Positions 1 to 9,257 are shown, numbered from the stretch's first letter. The stretch is DNA of 64,000 bases from Ectopseudomonas alcaliphila (GCF_900101755.1 NZ_FNAE01000008.1:1-64000); one strand, 5' to 3'. Numbers and translations are program-made. Notes: generated by a model from the sequence alone, not told the origin.

Positions 1-497
1 AAACCCATGGTCAGTTCACGATCACTGGCCAACTCGGAGCTGTCCAGCCCTTCCAGGCGGCCTTCGACCACGATGACCCGTAGCTCGCCCGAGGACAGAT
101 CCTGCTGCGGTAGATAGGCGCGCGAGGTCACGTAGCCCCGGTCGATATAGAACTGGGTGATGGCCTTGAGCAGCTCGTTGAGCTGACCAACGCCCAAACA
201 CTCGCCAGCGAAACGCTGCAGAATGGCCTGCTGGTCGTCCTCAGCGAGGAGAGTGGCACCTTCCAGGCGGATCTGCTCGATGTCGAAGCAGCGTTCGTCT
301 TCGACGGGGGCGGTTTGCAGTTGAGGCGTTTCACCTGGGAGTTGCTGCAGCTCGTCGAGGCGGCGCTGCTGCTCCTGCAGCAAACGCTCCTGGCGCTCGC
401 GGATCAGCTCACGGTCGCCCGGCGTCTGCGCCAACGCGGTAACAGGAAGAGACAACAAACAAAGCCATACGGCCAAAGGGCTAATACGAGAAAGCAT
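1..497 (-). CDS. Two-partner secretion outer-membrane transporter (ShlB/FhaC/HecB family), 5' part only
   Basis: The first 165 codons of a gene that runs off the left edge of the window. The ATG follows AAGGACTGAAGGC, a fair ribosome binding site. Residues 1-24 look like a signal peptide (hydrophobic, ending TALAQ). Next comes a Glu/Gln/Arg-rich helix, then a POTRA-type segment starting near CFDIEQIRLEG and continuing through ITQFYIDRGYVTSRAYLPQQ, the hallmark of TpsB transporters. These export a large beta-helical partner (TpsA) across the outer membrane through a 16-strand barrel. The barrel and any partner gene lie outside the window, so the substrate is unknown. Confidence 0.8.
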   Translation of the reverse strand, partial: MLSRISPLAVWLCLLSLPVTALAQTPGDRELIRERQERLLQEQQRRLDELQQLPGETPQLQTAPVEDERCFDIEQIRLEGATLLAEDDQQAILQRFAGECLGVGQLNELLKAITQFYIDRGYVTSRAYLPQQDLSSGELRVIVVEGRLEGLDSSELASDRELTMG

Positions 498-721
498 GCC
501 TTCAGTCCTTTGAATAGCAGAAAAACGGCGTCGGAAAACCGGCGGCGATTAAAGCATATGGCACCTTGATATCAAATAGGACTTTGACGAACGGCGTCAC
601 CATCACTGGCTGCCAGCCTTTTCACCCGACGAATGGCATATAGCCATCAATTTTCTCATCCCTTGCCCTACCCCCTCCTTCCTGCCTAGGCTGTGCCCTT
701 TCGCTCAATTTGGACCTTGCC

Positions 722-1588
722 ATGGAAAACCGGCAGACCTGGCGTCAACGCATCTACATCATCATCTTCGAAACCAGTACGCCGGCCGCTCAGCGCTTCG
801 ACAACTGGCTGCTGGTGACCATCCTCGCCAGCCTGGTGGTGGTGATGCTCGACAGCATCGAACACTTCCACAACCAGTACGCCGGGCTGTTCAGCGCGCT
901 GGAGTGGGGCTTCACCGCGCTGTTTGCCATCGAGTACGGCTTGCGCCTGTACAGCTCGCCCAAGCCGATGCGTTATGCCTTCAGTTTCTTCGGCCTGGTG
1001 GATCTGCTGGCGGTGCTGCCGGCCATCCTGGCGTTGATGTTCGCCGATGCGCAGTACCTGATGATCATTCGGGTCATCCGCATGATCCGCATCTTCCGCG
1101 TGCTCAAGCTGCGCCAGTACCTGACCCAGGCCAACTTCCTGCTGGTGGCGCTGCGCGGCAGCAAACAGAAGATCGTGGTGTTTCTGGTGAGCGTCTCGAC
1201 CCTGGTCACCGTGTATGGCGCGATGATGTATGTCATCGAAGGCCCGGCCAACGGCTTCACCAGCATTCCCACTGGTATCTACTGGGCGGTGGTGACGCTG
1301 ACCACGGTGGGCTTCGGCGATATCACGCCGCAAACGGCGCTGGGGCAGATGCTGGCCACGCTGGTGATGATCACCGGCTATTCGATCATCGCCGTGCCCA
1401 CCGGCATCTTCACCGCCGAACTGGCCAATGCCATGCGTCAGGACGGGCTGATGGAGCACGACTGCCCGAACTGCCGCAAGAACCGCCACGAGTACAGCGC
1501 GGCGTTCTGCAGCCGCTGCGGTGGGCCGCTGTTCAGCCGGCAGGCTGCGCCCTTATCGCCAGCGCAAAACGCACCTGAAACAGACTGA
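722..1588 (+). CDS. Voltage-gated potassium channel-like protein with C-terminal zinc ribbon
   Basis: A 288-residue six-helix ion-channel protein of the inner membrane. An S4-like helix with repeated basic residues (IRVIRMIRIFRVLKLRQ, about 116-132) is followed by a pore loop carrying the K+ selectivity filter TVGFGD (195-200). After the last helix, a short tail has two CxxC pairs (Cys248/251 and Cys263/266), which reads as a zinc ribbon. I chose the ATG at 722 over an in-frame TTG four codons upstream. K+ passage is inferred from the filter; the gating signal is unknown. It lies divergently from the transporter gene at the left edge. Confidence 0.85.
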   Translation: MENRQTWRQRIYIIIFETSTPAAQRFDNWLLVTILASLVVVMLDSIEHFHNQYAGLFSALEWGFTALFAIEYGLRLYSSPKPMRYAFSFFGLVDLLAVLPAILALMFADAQYLMIIRVIRMIRIFRVLKLRQYLTQANFLLVALRGSKQKIVVFLVSVSTLVTVYGAMMYVIEGPANGFTSIPTGIYWAVVTLTTVGFGDITPQTALGQMLATLVMITGYSIIAVPTGIFTAELANAMRQDGLMEHDCPNCRKNRHEYSAAFCSRCGGPLFSRQAAPLSPAQNAPETD

Positions 1589-1631
1589 AGCAAAACCGAA
1601 CGGCCGTCGCGTGGTCATAAAGTCGCCCTGT

Positions 1632-1652
1632 GGGCTATAAAGCCCGACTTTT
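1632..1652 (+). terminator. Possible short intrinsic terminator after the channel gene
   Basis: GGGCT-ATAA-AGCCC followed within three bases by TTTT. The stem is only 5 bp, so termination would be partial. It sits between the channel gene and the DASS transporter gene, just before the latter's ribosome binding site. Confidence 0.3.
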
Positions 1653-1671
1653 AATAACAAGGAAGCGCGCC

Positions 1672-3129
1672 ATGGCCGTTACCACCAATGAATCCACGGC
1701 ACCTGCCAAGGCCGCCTGGATTGGCCTGATTCTGGGCCCGTTGTTACTGCTCGTTTGCCTGGTTACCGAGCCGCCAGCCGGCCTGTCCAGCACCGCCTGG
1801 GCCACCATCGGCCTGACCCTGCTGATGGCCACCTGGTGGTCGACCGAAGCCATTCCGATTCCGGCCACCTCGCTGCTGCCGATCCTGCTGATCCCGGCAC
1901 TGGGCATCGACAGTCTCAACGCCGCGACCGCGCCCTACGCCAACCCGACCATCTACCTGTTCCTCGGCGGTTTCATCCTCGGCCTGGCCATGGAGCGCTG
2001 GAACCTGCACAAGCGCATCGCCCTGATGACGCTGCTGGCCATGGGCAGCAAGCCGAGCAAGCAGATCGCCGGGTTCATGATGGCCACCGCGTTCCTCAGC
2101 ATGTGGGTGAGCAACACCGCCACCACCATCATGATGTTGCCTATCGGTCTCTCGGTGATCGCCATGCTCACCGGCGAGAAGGACGCGGCCGACAGCGAGC
2201 GTGAACGCTTCGCCACCGCCCTGCTGCTGGCGATTGCTTACGCCGCCAGCGTCGGCGGTATCGCCACGCTGATCGGTACCCCGCCCAACGCCCTGCTGGC
2301 CGCCTTCCTCGCCGACAACTACGACGTGCAGATCGGCTTCGGCCAGTGGATGCTGCTGGGCGTGCCGGTGGCGGTGATCATGCTGGCGTTCATCTGGTGG
2401 TGGCTGACCCGTGGCGGCTTCAACCTGGCTGGACATGACAGCACACAGCTGATTCGCAGCGAGCTGGCCGAGCTCGGCCCGCTGAGCCGTGGCGAGAAGC
2501 TGGTGGCACTGGTGTTCGTGGTCACCGCGCTGGCCTGGGTGTTCCAGCCGCTGATCTCCGGCTGGGTGCCCGGCGTCAATGACACCAGCATTGCCATTGC
2601 TGCGGCGCTGGCATTGTTCATGATTCCGGTGGACGTCAAACAGCGCGTGTTCCTGATGAACTGGGAAAGCGCCAGCAAACTGCCCTGGGGCGTGCTGCTG
2701 CTGTTCGGCGGCGGCCTGTCGCTGGCGGGCGTGATTCGCAGCACCGGCCTGGCCGAATGGATCGCACAGAGCCTCGGTGCGCTGGGCGCCCTGCCGGTGA
2801 TCGCGATGATCGGCGTGGTGGTGCTGGTGATCATCTTCCTCACCGAAGTCACCTCCAACACCGCCACCGCTGCCGCCTTCCTGCCGTTGCTGGGGGCGCT
2901 GGCCGTGTCGCAGGGCATGCCGGCCGAGCTGCTGGCGATTCCTGCCGCCATCGCTGCCAGCTGCGCCTTCATGATGCCGGTGGCGACGCCACCTAACGCC
3001 ATCGTGTTCGGCACCGGGCACATGAAGATACAGTCGATGATCAGAGCAGGCTTCGCCCTCAACCTGTTCGGCGTGGTGCTGGTGACAGTGATCAGCTACC
3101 TGCTGGTGGGCTTGATCTGGGCGCATTGA
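1672..3129 (+). CDS. SLC13/DASS-family sodium-coupled anion symporter
   Basis: A 485-residue inner-membrane carrier with about 11-12 hydrophobic segments. It carries two related substrate/Na+ site motifs in inverted repeats, SNTATTIMMLPIG in the first half and TSNTATAAAFLPL in the second, plus GTPPNALLAA and TPPNAIVFG. These are diagnostic of the divalent anion:Na+ symporters, which import dicarboxylates, citrate or sulfate; the substrate cannot be told from sequence. The ATG at 1672 follows AAGGAAG with good spacing, and upstream in-frame codons have no such site. A strong terminator follows the stop codon. Confidence 0.85.
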   Translation: MAVTTNESTAPAKAAWIGLILGPLLLLVCLVTEPPAGLSSTAWATIGLTLLMATWWSTEAIPIPATSLLPILLIPALGIDSLNAATAPYANPTIYLFLGGFILGLAMERWNLHKRIALMTLLAMGSKPSKQIAGFMMATAFLSMWVSNTATTIMMLPIGLSVIAMLTGEKDAADSERERFATALLLAIAYAASVGGIATLIGTPPNALLAAFLADNYDVQIGFGQWMLLGVPVAVIMLAFIWWWLTRGGFNLAGHDSTQLIRSELAELGPLSRGEKLVALVFVVTALAWVFQPLISGWVPGVNDTSIAIAAALALFMIPVDVKQRVFLMNWESASKLPWGVLLLFGGGLSLAGVIRSTGLAEWIAQSLGALGALPVIAMIGVVVLVIIFLTEVTSNTATAAAFLPLLGALAVSQGMPAELLAIPAAIAASCAFMMPVATPPNAIVFGTGHMKIQSMIRAGFALNLFGVVLVTVISYLLVGLIWAH

Positions 3130-3146
3130 GCCTGGATCGCACCAAC

Positions 3147-3173
3147 AAAAACGGCGCCTTCGGGCGCCGTTTT
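3147..3173. terminator. Bidirectional intrinsic terminator
   Basis: An 8-bp perfect stem ACGGCGCC/GGCGCCGT with a TTCG tetraloop, flanked by AAAA on the left and TTT on the right, so a T-tract follows the stem on both strands. It closes the plus-strand transporter gene and the minus-strand ccm operon that converge here. Confidence 0.85.
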
Positions 3174-3262
3174 CATATGTGGAGGTTGGGGTATAAGCCA
3201 GGGTTGAAACTCACCTGATCGATGCGGAGGTTTACAACCGTCGCCCCGCGTGTGACGGCCGA

Positions 3263-3589
3263 TCAGCGATTCTGATACTGACGAAACAACCCCGGTGGAA
3301 TGCCGGAGCTGTCGGTATCCTTCCACGGCCCGCCGGCTTGCGACGACCAGCTCCAGCCGCCGTCCCAGCGGTAGAAGATACGCTCGCGGTAGTACAGATC
3401 ACGTGCGCCCTCGACCACATAGACGCCCAAACCCGGATTCCAGTGGCTCTGTACCCCAGGCGGCGGCGCATAGCGCGGGTGCGACGGCTGCTGCACCGGT
3501 GGCAGCTCGCCAACCGGTGTGCTCGGCTGCTGCAATACGCAGCCACTCAGGCCAAGCCCGAGCGCGCAGGCCAGCGCCAGGCGCTTCAC
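3263..3589 (-). CDS. Small lipoprotein of unknown function at the end of the ccm operon
   Basis: A 108-residue protein with a signal sequence ending in the lipobox LSGC (Cys16), so it should be lipidated and membrane-anchored. The rest is a Pro-rich segment followed by a Trp/Tyr/Gly-rich region (FYRWDGGWSWSS). I do not recognise a domain. Its start overlaps the end of ccmI by 4 bases, so it is translationally coupled to the cytochrome c maturation genes. A role there is possible but unproven. Confidence 0.75.
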   Translation of the reverse strand: MKRLALACALGLGLSGCVLQQPSTPVGELPPVQQPSHPRYAPPPGVQSHWNPGLGVYVVEGARDLYYRERIFYRWDGGWSWSSQAGGPWKDTDSSGIPPGLFRQYQNR

Positions 3590-4797
3590 TGGGCCTGCCC
3601 ATCGCGGCTGTCGATCAGCAGCGCCTGGACGTCACGGGCGGTGTTGGCAACCGGGCCGGTCTGGCCGCTCCATTCGCCCTGGGTGGCGTTACCGGCGCGC
3701 GATACACGCGCCACCAGTTGCACCTGCTCGAATCGGGAAATTTTCAGTTCGGGCATCATCGCATCCACATCGGAAAGGCTGATCTGCGCCGGCAGGTCGG
3801 AGACCTTCAGGCGCTTGACCGCCAACGGCATCGGCGGGCCACTGAGTGCGCGGGCGAAGACGAATACAGCATCGTCCGGCTGCACGTTCTGCTGCACTTC
3901 AGGTGACAGCGATACGCTGACCTCCAGCGCATGCACCTTGGCGCCCGGCTCGGCGGCAGCGCTGGGCTGCTCGCCCTCGCCCATCTGCTGACGGGCACGT
4001 TCGATACCGCCGGCGATGGCCGCACGCGACGGGTCCTGCTCCGGCAGCACGGCGACCAGACGCTCCCAGTAGCGCACGGCATCAGCATAGCGCTGGCTTT
4101 CATAGGCGGCGATGCCGAGCAGGCCGAGGCTGGTGACCTCTTCCGGATCGGCCTTCAGCGCTTCGTCGGTGAGCGTCTGCATCTGCTCGCTCCACTGCTT
4201 GCCTTCAGCGAAGTACAGCGCCTGCGCCCACTGGCCGAGCAGCTCCGGGGCACGCCCGGCGATCTCCACGGCACGCTCGAACGCCTTGGCGGCATCGCCG
4301 GCACGCTCCTGTGCCATGTAGGTACGACCGAGGAAGTACCAGGCCTCGGCAGACTCCGGCTGTTGCTGCACGGTCTGCTCCAGGCGCGCGGTCATCTCCT
4401 CGATGCTCTGCGGCTGCATGGCGGCCAGTTGGCGAGTCTGTACGACCTCATCGACAGCGCCCCAGTGCAGGTAAAGGGCCACGCCCAGCACCGGCACCAG
4501 CAGCGCCGAGACCAGCGGGATCTTGCCGCCGAGCACGCTGCTGCGGCGCTGTACGCCTTCGGTGTCATCCAGCAGCTCGCGCGCCGCCTCAGCGCGGCCG
4601 GCCTCCATCTGCGCCTCATCGAGCACGCCGGCCTGGCGCTGGGTTTCCAGCTCCTGCAGACGCTCCTGATAGAGGGTGACGTTGAGTGCGGTGCGGTCTT
4701 CTTCGGCCTGCAGCTTGCGAATGCGCAGTACCGGAATCAGCAGAAACGCCAGGGCAGTCAGCAACAGCAGCCCGGCGGGCAACCAGAAATCGATCAT
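3586..4797 (-). CDS. ccmI: Cytochrome c maturation protein CcmI (CycH)
   Basis: A 403-residue membrane protein. Two hydrophobic helices (about 5-24 and 93-113) bracket a cytoplasmic loop, followed by a periplasmic TPR region (about 130-260, e.g. AWYFLGRTYMAQERAGDAAKAF broken over two TPR helices) and a C-terminal beta-rich domain. CcmI binds the C-terminus of apocytochrome c and delivers it to the CcmF/CcmH haem lyase. It overlaps ccmH by 4 bases. The full-length form carrying the C-terminal domain is typical of Pseudomonas. Confidence 0.93.
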   Translation of the reverse strand: MIDFWLPAGLLLLTALAFLLIPVLRIRKLQAEEDRTALNVTLYQERLQELETQRQAGVLDEAQMEAGRAEAARELLDDTEGVQRRSSVLGGKIPLVSALLVPVLGVALYLHWGAVDEVVQTRQLAAMQPQSIEEMTARLEQTVQQQPESAEAWYFLGRTYMAQERAGDAAKAFERAVEIAGRAPELLGQWAQALYFAEGKQWSEQMQTLTDEALKADPEEVTSLGLLGIAAYESQRYADAVRYWERLVAVLPEQDPSRAAIAGGIERARQQMGEGEQPSAAAEPGAKVHALEVSVSLSPEVQQNVQPDDAVFVFARALSGPPMPLAVKRLKVSDLPAQISLSDVDAMMPELKISRFEQVQLVARVSRAGNATQGEWSGQTGPVANTARDVQALLIDSRDGQAQ

Positions 4798-5282
4798 CGG
4801 TCTTTCTTGTCCTGAGAGTTTTGCTCGAGCAACGCGGCGAGGCGCGCCTGCTCATCGACGGAGAGGCCAGCGGCCGAGCGGTCTTTGTTCTGGCCACGGC
4901 GGCGCAGGACGATCACCCCGAGCACACCGAAACCTATTACCAGCAGGCCGGCCGGGCCGTACCAGAGCAGCAGCGTGCGGCTGGTCAGCGGCGGTTTGTA
5001 GAGCACGAAATCGCCATAGCGCGAGACCAGGAAGTCGATGATCTCGTCGTTGCTCTTGCCCTCTTCGAGCATGCGGAAGATCTCGTTGCGCAGATCCATG
5101 GCGATCGGCGCGTCGGAGTCGGCGATGTTCTGGTTCTGGCACTTCGGGCAACGCAGCTCTTCGATCAGATTGCGATAGCGCTGACGCTCGGCCTCGTTGG
5201 CGAACTCGAAGGTATCGATGGCGGCATGCGCGCTGGCCAACAGGCCAAGCGCCAGACCGGCCGAAATCAACAGGCGCTTCAT
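4794..5282 (-). CDS. ccmH: Cytochrome c maturation protein CcmH (CycL)
   Basis: A 162-residue periplasm-facing thioredoxin-like component of the haem lyase. A signal peptide ends near AHA (residue 20). The redox motif is LRCPKCQNQ (Cys45, Cys48), and a transmembrane helix lies around 103-125. It reduces the CXXCH disulfide of apocytochrome c. The ATG at 5282 makes an ATGA overlap with the end of ccmG. A longer in-frame extension upstream lies inside ccmG and is not credible. Confidence 0.93.
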   Translation of the reverse strand: MKRLLISAGLALGLLASAHAAIDTFEFANEAERQRYRNLIEELRCPKCQNQNIADSDAPIAMDLRNEIFRMLEEGKSNDEIIDFLVSRYGDFVLYKPPLTSRTLLLWYGPAGLLVIGFGVLGVIVLRRRGQNKDRSAAGLSVDEQARLAALLEQNSQDKKDR

Positions 5283-5818
5283 GGCTGGGCCTCGTCGACC
5301 AGTTGCTGGTAGATCGGCGCCAGTTTCTCGCGCCAGACGCGCTCGTCGATGGTGCCGACGAACTTGTGACGGATGATGCCCTTGGCATCGACGAAGAAGG
5401 TTTCCGGCGCGCCGTATACACCCAGGTCCAGACCGAGGCTGCCCTTGGCGTCCTCGATATTGAGCTGATAGGGGTTGTGCAGGTCGCGCAGCCATTTCTG
5501 TGCCGGTTCGCGCTGATCCTTGTAGTTGACCCCATGGATCACCACACCGGCCTCGGCCAGCTTGTTCAGCACCGGATGCTCGTGACGGCAGGCCGGGCAC
5601 CAGGTGGCCCAGACGTTGACCAACGCAGGCCGCCCCTTGATGTCGGCCTCGCTGAGGGTACGCTCGGGATCGTCCAGAGACGGCAGGCTGAAAGCCGGGA
5701 ACGGCTTGCCGATCAGCGCCGAGGGCAGCTCGGACGGGTCGAGGAACAGACCGCGATAGAGGAATACGGCAATCGCCAGAAAGGCCAGCAGCGGCAACAG
5801 CAGGAGCAGGCGTCTCAT
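5279..5818 (-). CDS. ccmG: Thiol:disulfide interchange protein CcmG (DsbE)
   Basis: A 179-residue membrane-tethered periplasmic thioredoxin. One N-terminal helix (4-24) is followed by a thioredoxin fold with active site WCPAC (Cys74, Cys77). It also has the acidic family motif after GVYGAPETFF, where the cis-Pro (GAP) completes the active site. It supplies reductant to CcmH and apocytochrome c. It overlaps both ccmF and ccmH by 4 bases. Confidence 0.93.
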   Translation of the reverse strand: MRRLLLLLPLLAFLAIAVFLYRGLFLDPSELPSALIGKPFPAFSLPSLDDPERTLSEADIKGRPALVNVWATWCPACRHEHPVLNKLAEAGVVIHGVNYKDQREPAQKWLRDLHNPYQLNIEDAKGSLGLDLGVYGAPETFFVDAKGIIRHKFVGTIDERVWREKLAPIYQQLVDEAQP

Positions 5819-7788
5819 GCGCTGGCCTCCTGCCTGCCCAGGGCTTCGCGCACGCGGGTTCTGACCTTGATGCGGTAGCGTTTGTCAGCTGCGGCGAGGA
5901 AGCCGCCGAGGCCCATCAGCAGCGCGCCCAGCCAGATCCAGCGGACGAAGGGTTTGATGTGCACCCGCACTGCCCAGGCGCCCTGCTCCAGCGGCTCGCC
6001 GAGGGCAACGAACAGATCGCGAGTGAAGCCGGCATCGATGCCCGCCTCGGTCATGGTCGCCTGCTGCACGGTGTACAGGCGCTTCTCCGGGTGTAGCACG
6101 CTGATCTGCCGCTCGCCATCGAAGACCCGTATCGTGCCTTTGTCGGAGATGAAGTTGGGGCCTTCATGATGCACGGCGCCGTCAAACTGGAAGCGATAGC
6201 CGCCCAACTCCACGGAGTCCCCCGGCGCCATGCGCAGATCGCGCTCGTAGCTGCCCAGGCTGGTGAGCACCACACCGAGGGCACACACGGCGAAACCGAA
6301 GTGCGCCATCTGCATGCCCCAGTAGCTGCGGCCCAGGCTAGGCAGGCCCTTGATCAGGCCCTTGTGGCGCGTCTTGTCGAGAATGTCGCGCACGCCTGCC
6401 AGGATCACCCAGAAGGCCAGCAGGCAGACGGCCAGCACGGCCCAGTGGAAGTCACCATGCAGGAAGGTGGCGGCTACCGCCAGCACCACGCTGGCCACCA
6501 GCACCGGTGCGAGCATGCTGCCCAGCCATTTCAGCGGGGTGTCCTTCCAGCGCACCAGTACGCCGACACTGATCACGGCCATCAGCAGTGCCATCAGCGG
6601 CAGGAACAGCGCGTTGAAATAAGGCGGGCCAACCGACAGCTTGGCGCCGGTCAGGGCGTCGAGCACCAGCGGATAGAGCGTGCCGAGCAGGATCATCGCG
6701 GCCGAGACCACCAGCACGATGTTGTTGACCAGCAGCAGCGTCTCACGCGACCACAGGCCGAAGCCGACCTGGCTCTTGACCACTGGCGCGCGTACGGCAA
6801 ACAGCGCCAGCGAACCGCCCACCACCACCAGCAGGAAGGCGAGGATGAACACGCCGCGCTCCGGATCGGTGGCGAAGGCGTGTACCGAGGTCAGTACGCC
6901 GGAGCGCACCAGAAAGGTACCCAGCAGGCTGAGGGAGAAGGCCGCGATGGCCAGCAACACGGTCCAGCTCTTGAACACGCCACGCTTCTCGGTCACCGCA
7001 AGCGAGTGAATCAACGCGGTGCCCACCAGCCAGGGCATGAACGAGGCGTTCTCTACCGGGTCCCAGAACCACCAGCCGCCCCAGCCCAGTTCGTAGTAGG
7101 CCCACCAGGAGCCCAGGGCGATACCAATGCCGAGGAAGGCCCAGGCGACGATGGTCCACGGACGCGACCAGCGTGCCCAGGCGGCGTCCAGCTTGCCGCC
7201 GAGCAGCGCGGCGATGGCGAAGGCGAAGGCCACCGAGAAACCGACATAGCCCATGTACAGCATCGGCGGATGCACGATCAGGCCGAAGTCCTGCAGCAAG
7301 GGGTTGAGGTCGCGGCCGTCGGCCGGCGAGTTCGGCAGCAAGCGCTCGAAGGGGTTGGAGGTGACGATGAGAAACAGCAGAAAACCGATGCTGATCATGC
7401 CCATCACCGCCAGCACACGGGCGAGCATCTCTTCCGGCAGATGGCGCGAGAAGATCGCCACGGCGAAGGTCCAACCCGCGAGGATCAGCGCCCACAGCAG
7501 CAAGGAGCCTTCGTGCGCCCCCCATACCGCACTGAACTTGTAGTACCAGGGCAGCGCGCTGTTGGAGTTGTTGGCCACGTAGGCGACGGAGAAATCGTCG
7601 ACCATGAAGGCGTAGGTCAGGCAGATGAACGAGAACAGCAGGAAGGCGAACTGGCCCCAGGCAGCCGGCTGCGCCAGGCTCATCCACTGGTGGTCACCAC
7701 GCCAGGCACCGATCAGCGGCAGCGTCGCCTGTACCAGGCACAGGCACAGCGCCAGGATCATCGCCAGATGGCCGAGCTCGGGGATCAT
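5815..7788 (-). CDS. ccmF: Cytochrome c haem lyase subunit CcmF
   Basis: A 657-residue polytopic inner-membrane protein with about 14-15 helices. The WWD haem-handling motif (GWGGWWFWDPVENASFMPW, about 235-253) and the conserved histidine segment IVHPPMLYMG (171-180) are intact. CcmF takes haem from holo-CcmE and attaches it to reduced apocytochrome c together with CcmH and CcmI. It overlaps ccmE and ccmG by 4 bases each. Confidence 0.95.
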   Translation of the reverse strand: MIPELGHLAMILALCLCLVQATLPLIGAWRGDHQWMSLAQPAAWGQFAFLLFSFICLTYAFMVDDFSVAYVANNSNSALPWYYKFSAVWGAHEGSLLLWALILAGWTFAVAIFSRHLPEEMLARVLAVMGMISIGFLLFLIVTSNPFERLLPNSPADGRDLNPLLQDFGLIVHPPMLYMGYVGFSVAFAFAIAALLGGKLDAAWARWSRPWTIVAWAFLGIGIALGSWWAYYELGWGGWWFWDPVENASFMPWLVGTALIHSLAVTEKRGVFKSWTVLLAIAAFSLSLLGTFLVRSGVLTSVHAFATDPERGVFILAFLLVVVGGSLALFAVRAPVVKSQVGFGLWSRETLLLVNNIVLVVSAAMILLGTLYPLVLDALTGAKLSVGPPYFNALFLPLMALLMAVISVGVLVRWKDTPLKWLGSMLAPVLVASVVLAVAATFLHGDFHWAVLAVCLLAFWVILAGVRDILDKTRHKGLIKGLPSLGRSYWGMQMAHFGFAVCALGVVLTSLGSYERDLRMAPGDSVELGGYRFQFDGAVHHEGPNFISDKGTIRVFDGERQISVLHPEKRLYTVQQATMTEAGIDAGFTRDLFVALGEPLEQGAWAVRVHIKPFVRWIWLGALLMGLGGFLAAADKRYRIKVRTRVREALGRQEASA

Positions 7789-8273
7789 TGTGCGCTCTCC
7801 TGCTGATAGCCCTGTTTGGCGGCTTTGGCCTCATTATGCTTCTGCATCATTCCGCTCTTTTCCAGCGCCTGCATGACTTCAGGCGGCATGTAATTCTCGT
7901 CGTGCTTGGCCAGCACCTCGTCAGCCACCAGCACACCCTCTTCATTGACCCGACCCAGGGCGACGATGCCCTGCCCTTCACGGAACAGGTCCGGGAGGAT
8001 GCCGTGGTAGCGAATGGTCACGCCGTGAGCGCCGTCGGTGACGACGAAGTCGACTTCCAGAGTGTCGGCGGAGCGCTTGACCGAGCCCTCCTCGACCAGG
8101 CCGCCGGCCCGAATGCGGGTATCGACCGGGGCTTCGCCAGTGGCGATCTGACTGGGGGTGTAGAACAGGTTGATGTTCTCCTGCAGCGCGGTCAGCGCCA
8201 GCGCCACGGCGATGCTGACGCCGCAGAGGATGGCCAGAACGATGTACAGGCGTTTCTTGCGAACCGGATTCAC
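7785..8273 (-). CDS. ccmE: Haem chaperone CcmE
   Basis: A 162-residue periplasmic haem chaperone with an N-terminal anchor (about 8-29) and an OB-fold. The covalent haem site is LAKHDENY (His124, with Tyr128 nearby), so this is the classical His-type CcmE. It accepts haem from the CcmABCD complex and passes it to CcmF. The C-terminal tail is polar and lysine-containing. It overlaps ccmD by 4 bases. Confidence 0.95.
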   Translation of the reverse strand: MNPVRKKRLYIVLAILCGVSIAVALALTALQENINLFYTPSQIATGEAPVDTRIRAGGLVEEGSVKRSADTLEVDFVVTDGAHGVTIRYHGILPDLFREGQGIVALGRVNEEGVLVADEVLAKHDENYMPPEVMQALEKSGMMQKHNEAKAAKQGYQQESAQ

Positions 8274-8446
8274 TTCGACTTCTCCCGGCGCAAACGGCGC
8301 GCCTCGTCTTGCAGGTAACGGCGGCGCGCCAGGATCGGCAGCACCACATTCAACGCCAGAATCGCCAGGCTGATGCCGTAGGCGCTCCAGACGTAGGGGC
8401 CATGGGTACCCATGGCGAGAAACTCGGAGAACGACGCGAAACTCAT
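8270..8446 (-). CDS. ccmD: Haem exporter protein CcmD
   Basis: A 58-residue protein with one helix (about 18-40) followed by a strongly basic cytoplasmic tail (RRRYLQDEARRLRREKSK). This size and shape, and its place between ccmC and ccmE, identify CcmD, which releases holo-CcmE from CcmABC. The ATG at 8446 gives a 4-base overlap with the end of ccmC. The conserved Tyr of the GPYVW segment is present. Confidence 0.9.
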   Translation of the reverse strand: MSFASFSEFLAMGTHGPYVWSAYGISLAILALNVVLPILARRRYLQDEARRLRREKSK

Positions 8447-9198
8447 GCCTTGCCCTCCACCAGCGTCTGCACTTCGGCTTTCACCCAGCTGCTGCGCGCT
8501 TCGCGCTTGAGCACTTCCAGACGCATGCGATAGAGCAGCACGGCGCCGAAGAAGCAGTAGAAACCCAGCACCGCGAGTAGCAGCGGCAACCACATCTCCA
8601 TCGGCATCGCCGGCTTCTCGGTAATCTTGAAGGTGGCGGTCTGGTGCAGTGAATTCCACCACTCCACCGAGTACTTGATGATCGGGATATTGACCACGCC
8701 AACGATGGCCAGCACGGCGCAGGCCTTGGCGGCGCTGTCGCGGTTGCTGATGGCGTTGCCCAGGGCGATGACGCCGAAGTAGAGGAACAACAGGATCAGC
8801 ATCGAGGTCAGGCGCGCGTCCCACACCCAGTACGTGCCCCAGGTCGGCTTGCCCCAGATGGCGCCGGTGAGCAACGCGATGGCAGTCATCCAGGCACCGA
8901 TGGGAGCGGCCTGCTGCAAGGCGACGTCGGCCAGCTTCATCTTCCATACCAGCCCGACCAGGCCGGCAATGGCCAGGGTCACGTAGATCGACTGGGCCAG
9001 GAAGGCTGCCGGAACGTGGATGTAGATGATGCGAAAGCTGTTGCCCTGCTGGTAGTCCGGCGGTGCGAAAGCCAGGCCCCAGATCAGGCCGGCGGTGATC
9101 AGCACCACAGCAGCGATGCTGAGCCAGGGCAGCCAGCGGCCACTCATCTCATAGAACCACTTGGGCGAACCCCACTTGTGAAACCACGTCCAGTTCAT
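8443..9198 (-). CDS. ccmC: Haem exporter protein CcmC
   Basis: A 251-residue six-helix protein with the WWD motif GKPTWGTYWVWDARLTS (about 117-132) and the flanking His61 in IIYIHVPAAF. CcmC loads haem onto the histidine of CcmE. The ATG at 9198 begins the family-typical MNWTWFHK; a 48-codon upstream extension has no hydrophobic or conserved content and was discarded. It overlaps ccmD. Confidence 0.93.
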   Translation of the reverse strand: MNWTWFHKWGSPKWFYEMSGRWLPWLSIAAVVLITAGLIWGLAFAPPDYQQGNSFRIIYIHVPAAFLAQSIYVTLAIAGLVGLVWKMKLADVALQQAAPIGAWMTAIALLTGAIWGKPTWGTYWVWDARLTSMLILLFLYFGVIALGNAISNRDSAAKACAVLAIVGVVNIPIIKYSVEWWNSLHQTATFKITEKPAMPMEMWLPLLLAVLGFYCFFGAVLLYRMRLEVLKREARSSWVKAEVQTLVEGKA

Positions 9199-9257
9199 GC
9201 TCGACTCATTATTCAGGCCTGGCTCGACTGTTATCGGCCAGATATCACGGTTCGTTC

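Noticed and set aside
6166..7806. 546-codon open frame on the plus strand opposite ccmF
   Set aside because: Gln/His/Arg-rich composition with no domain, fully antisense to a perfect CcmF. A by-product of high-GC codon use.
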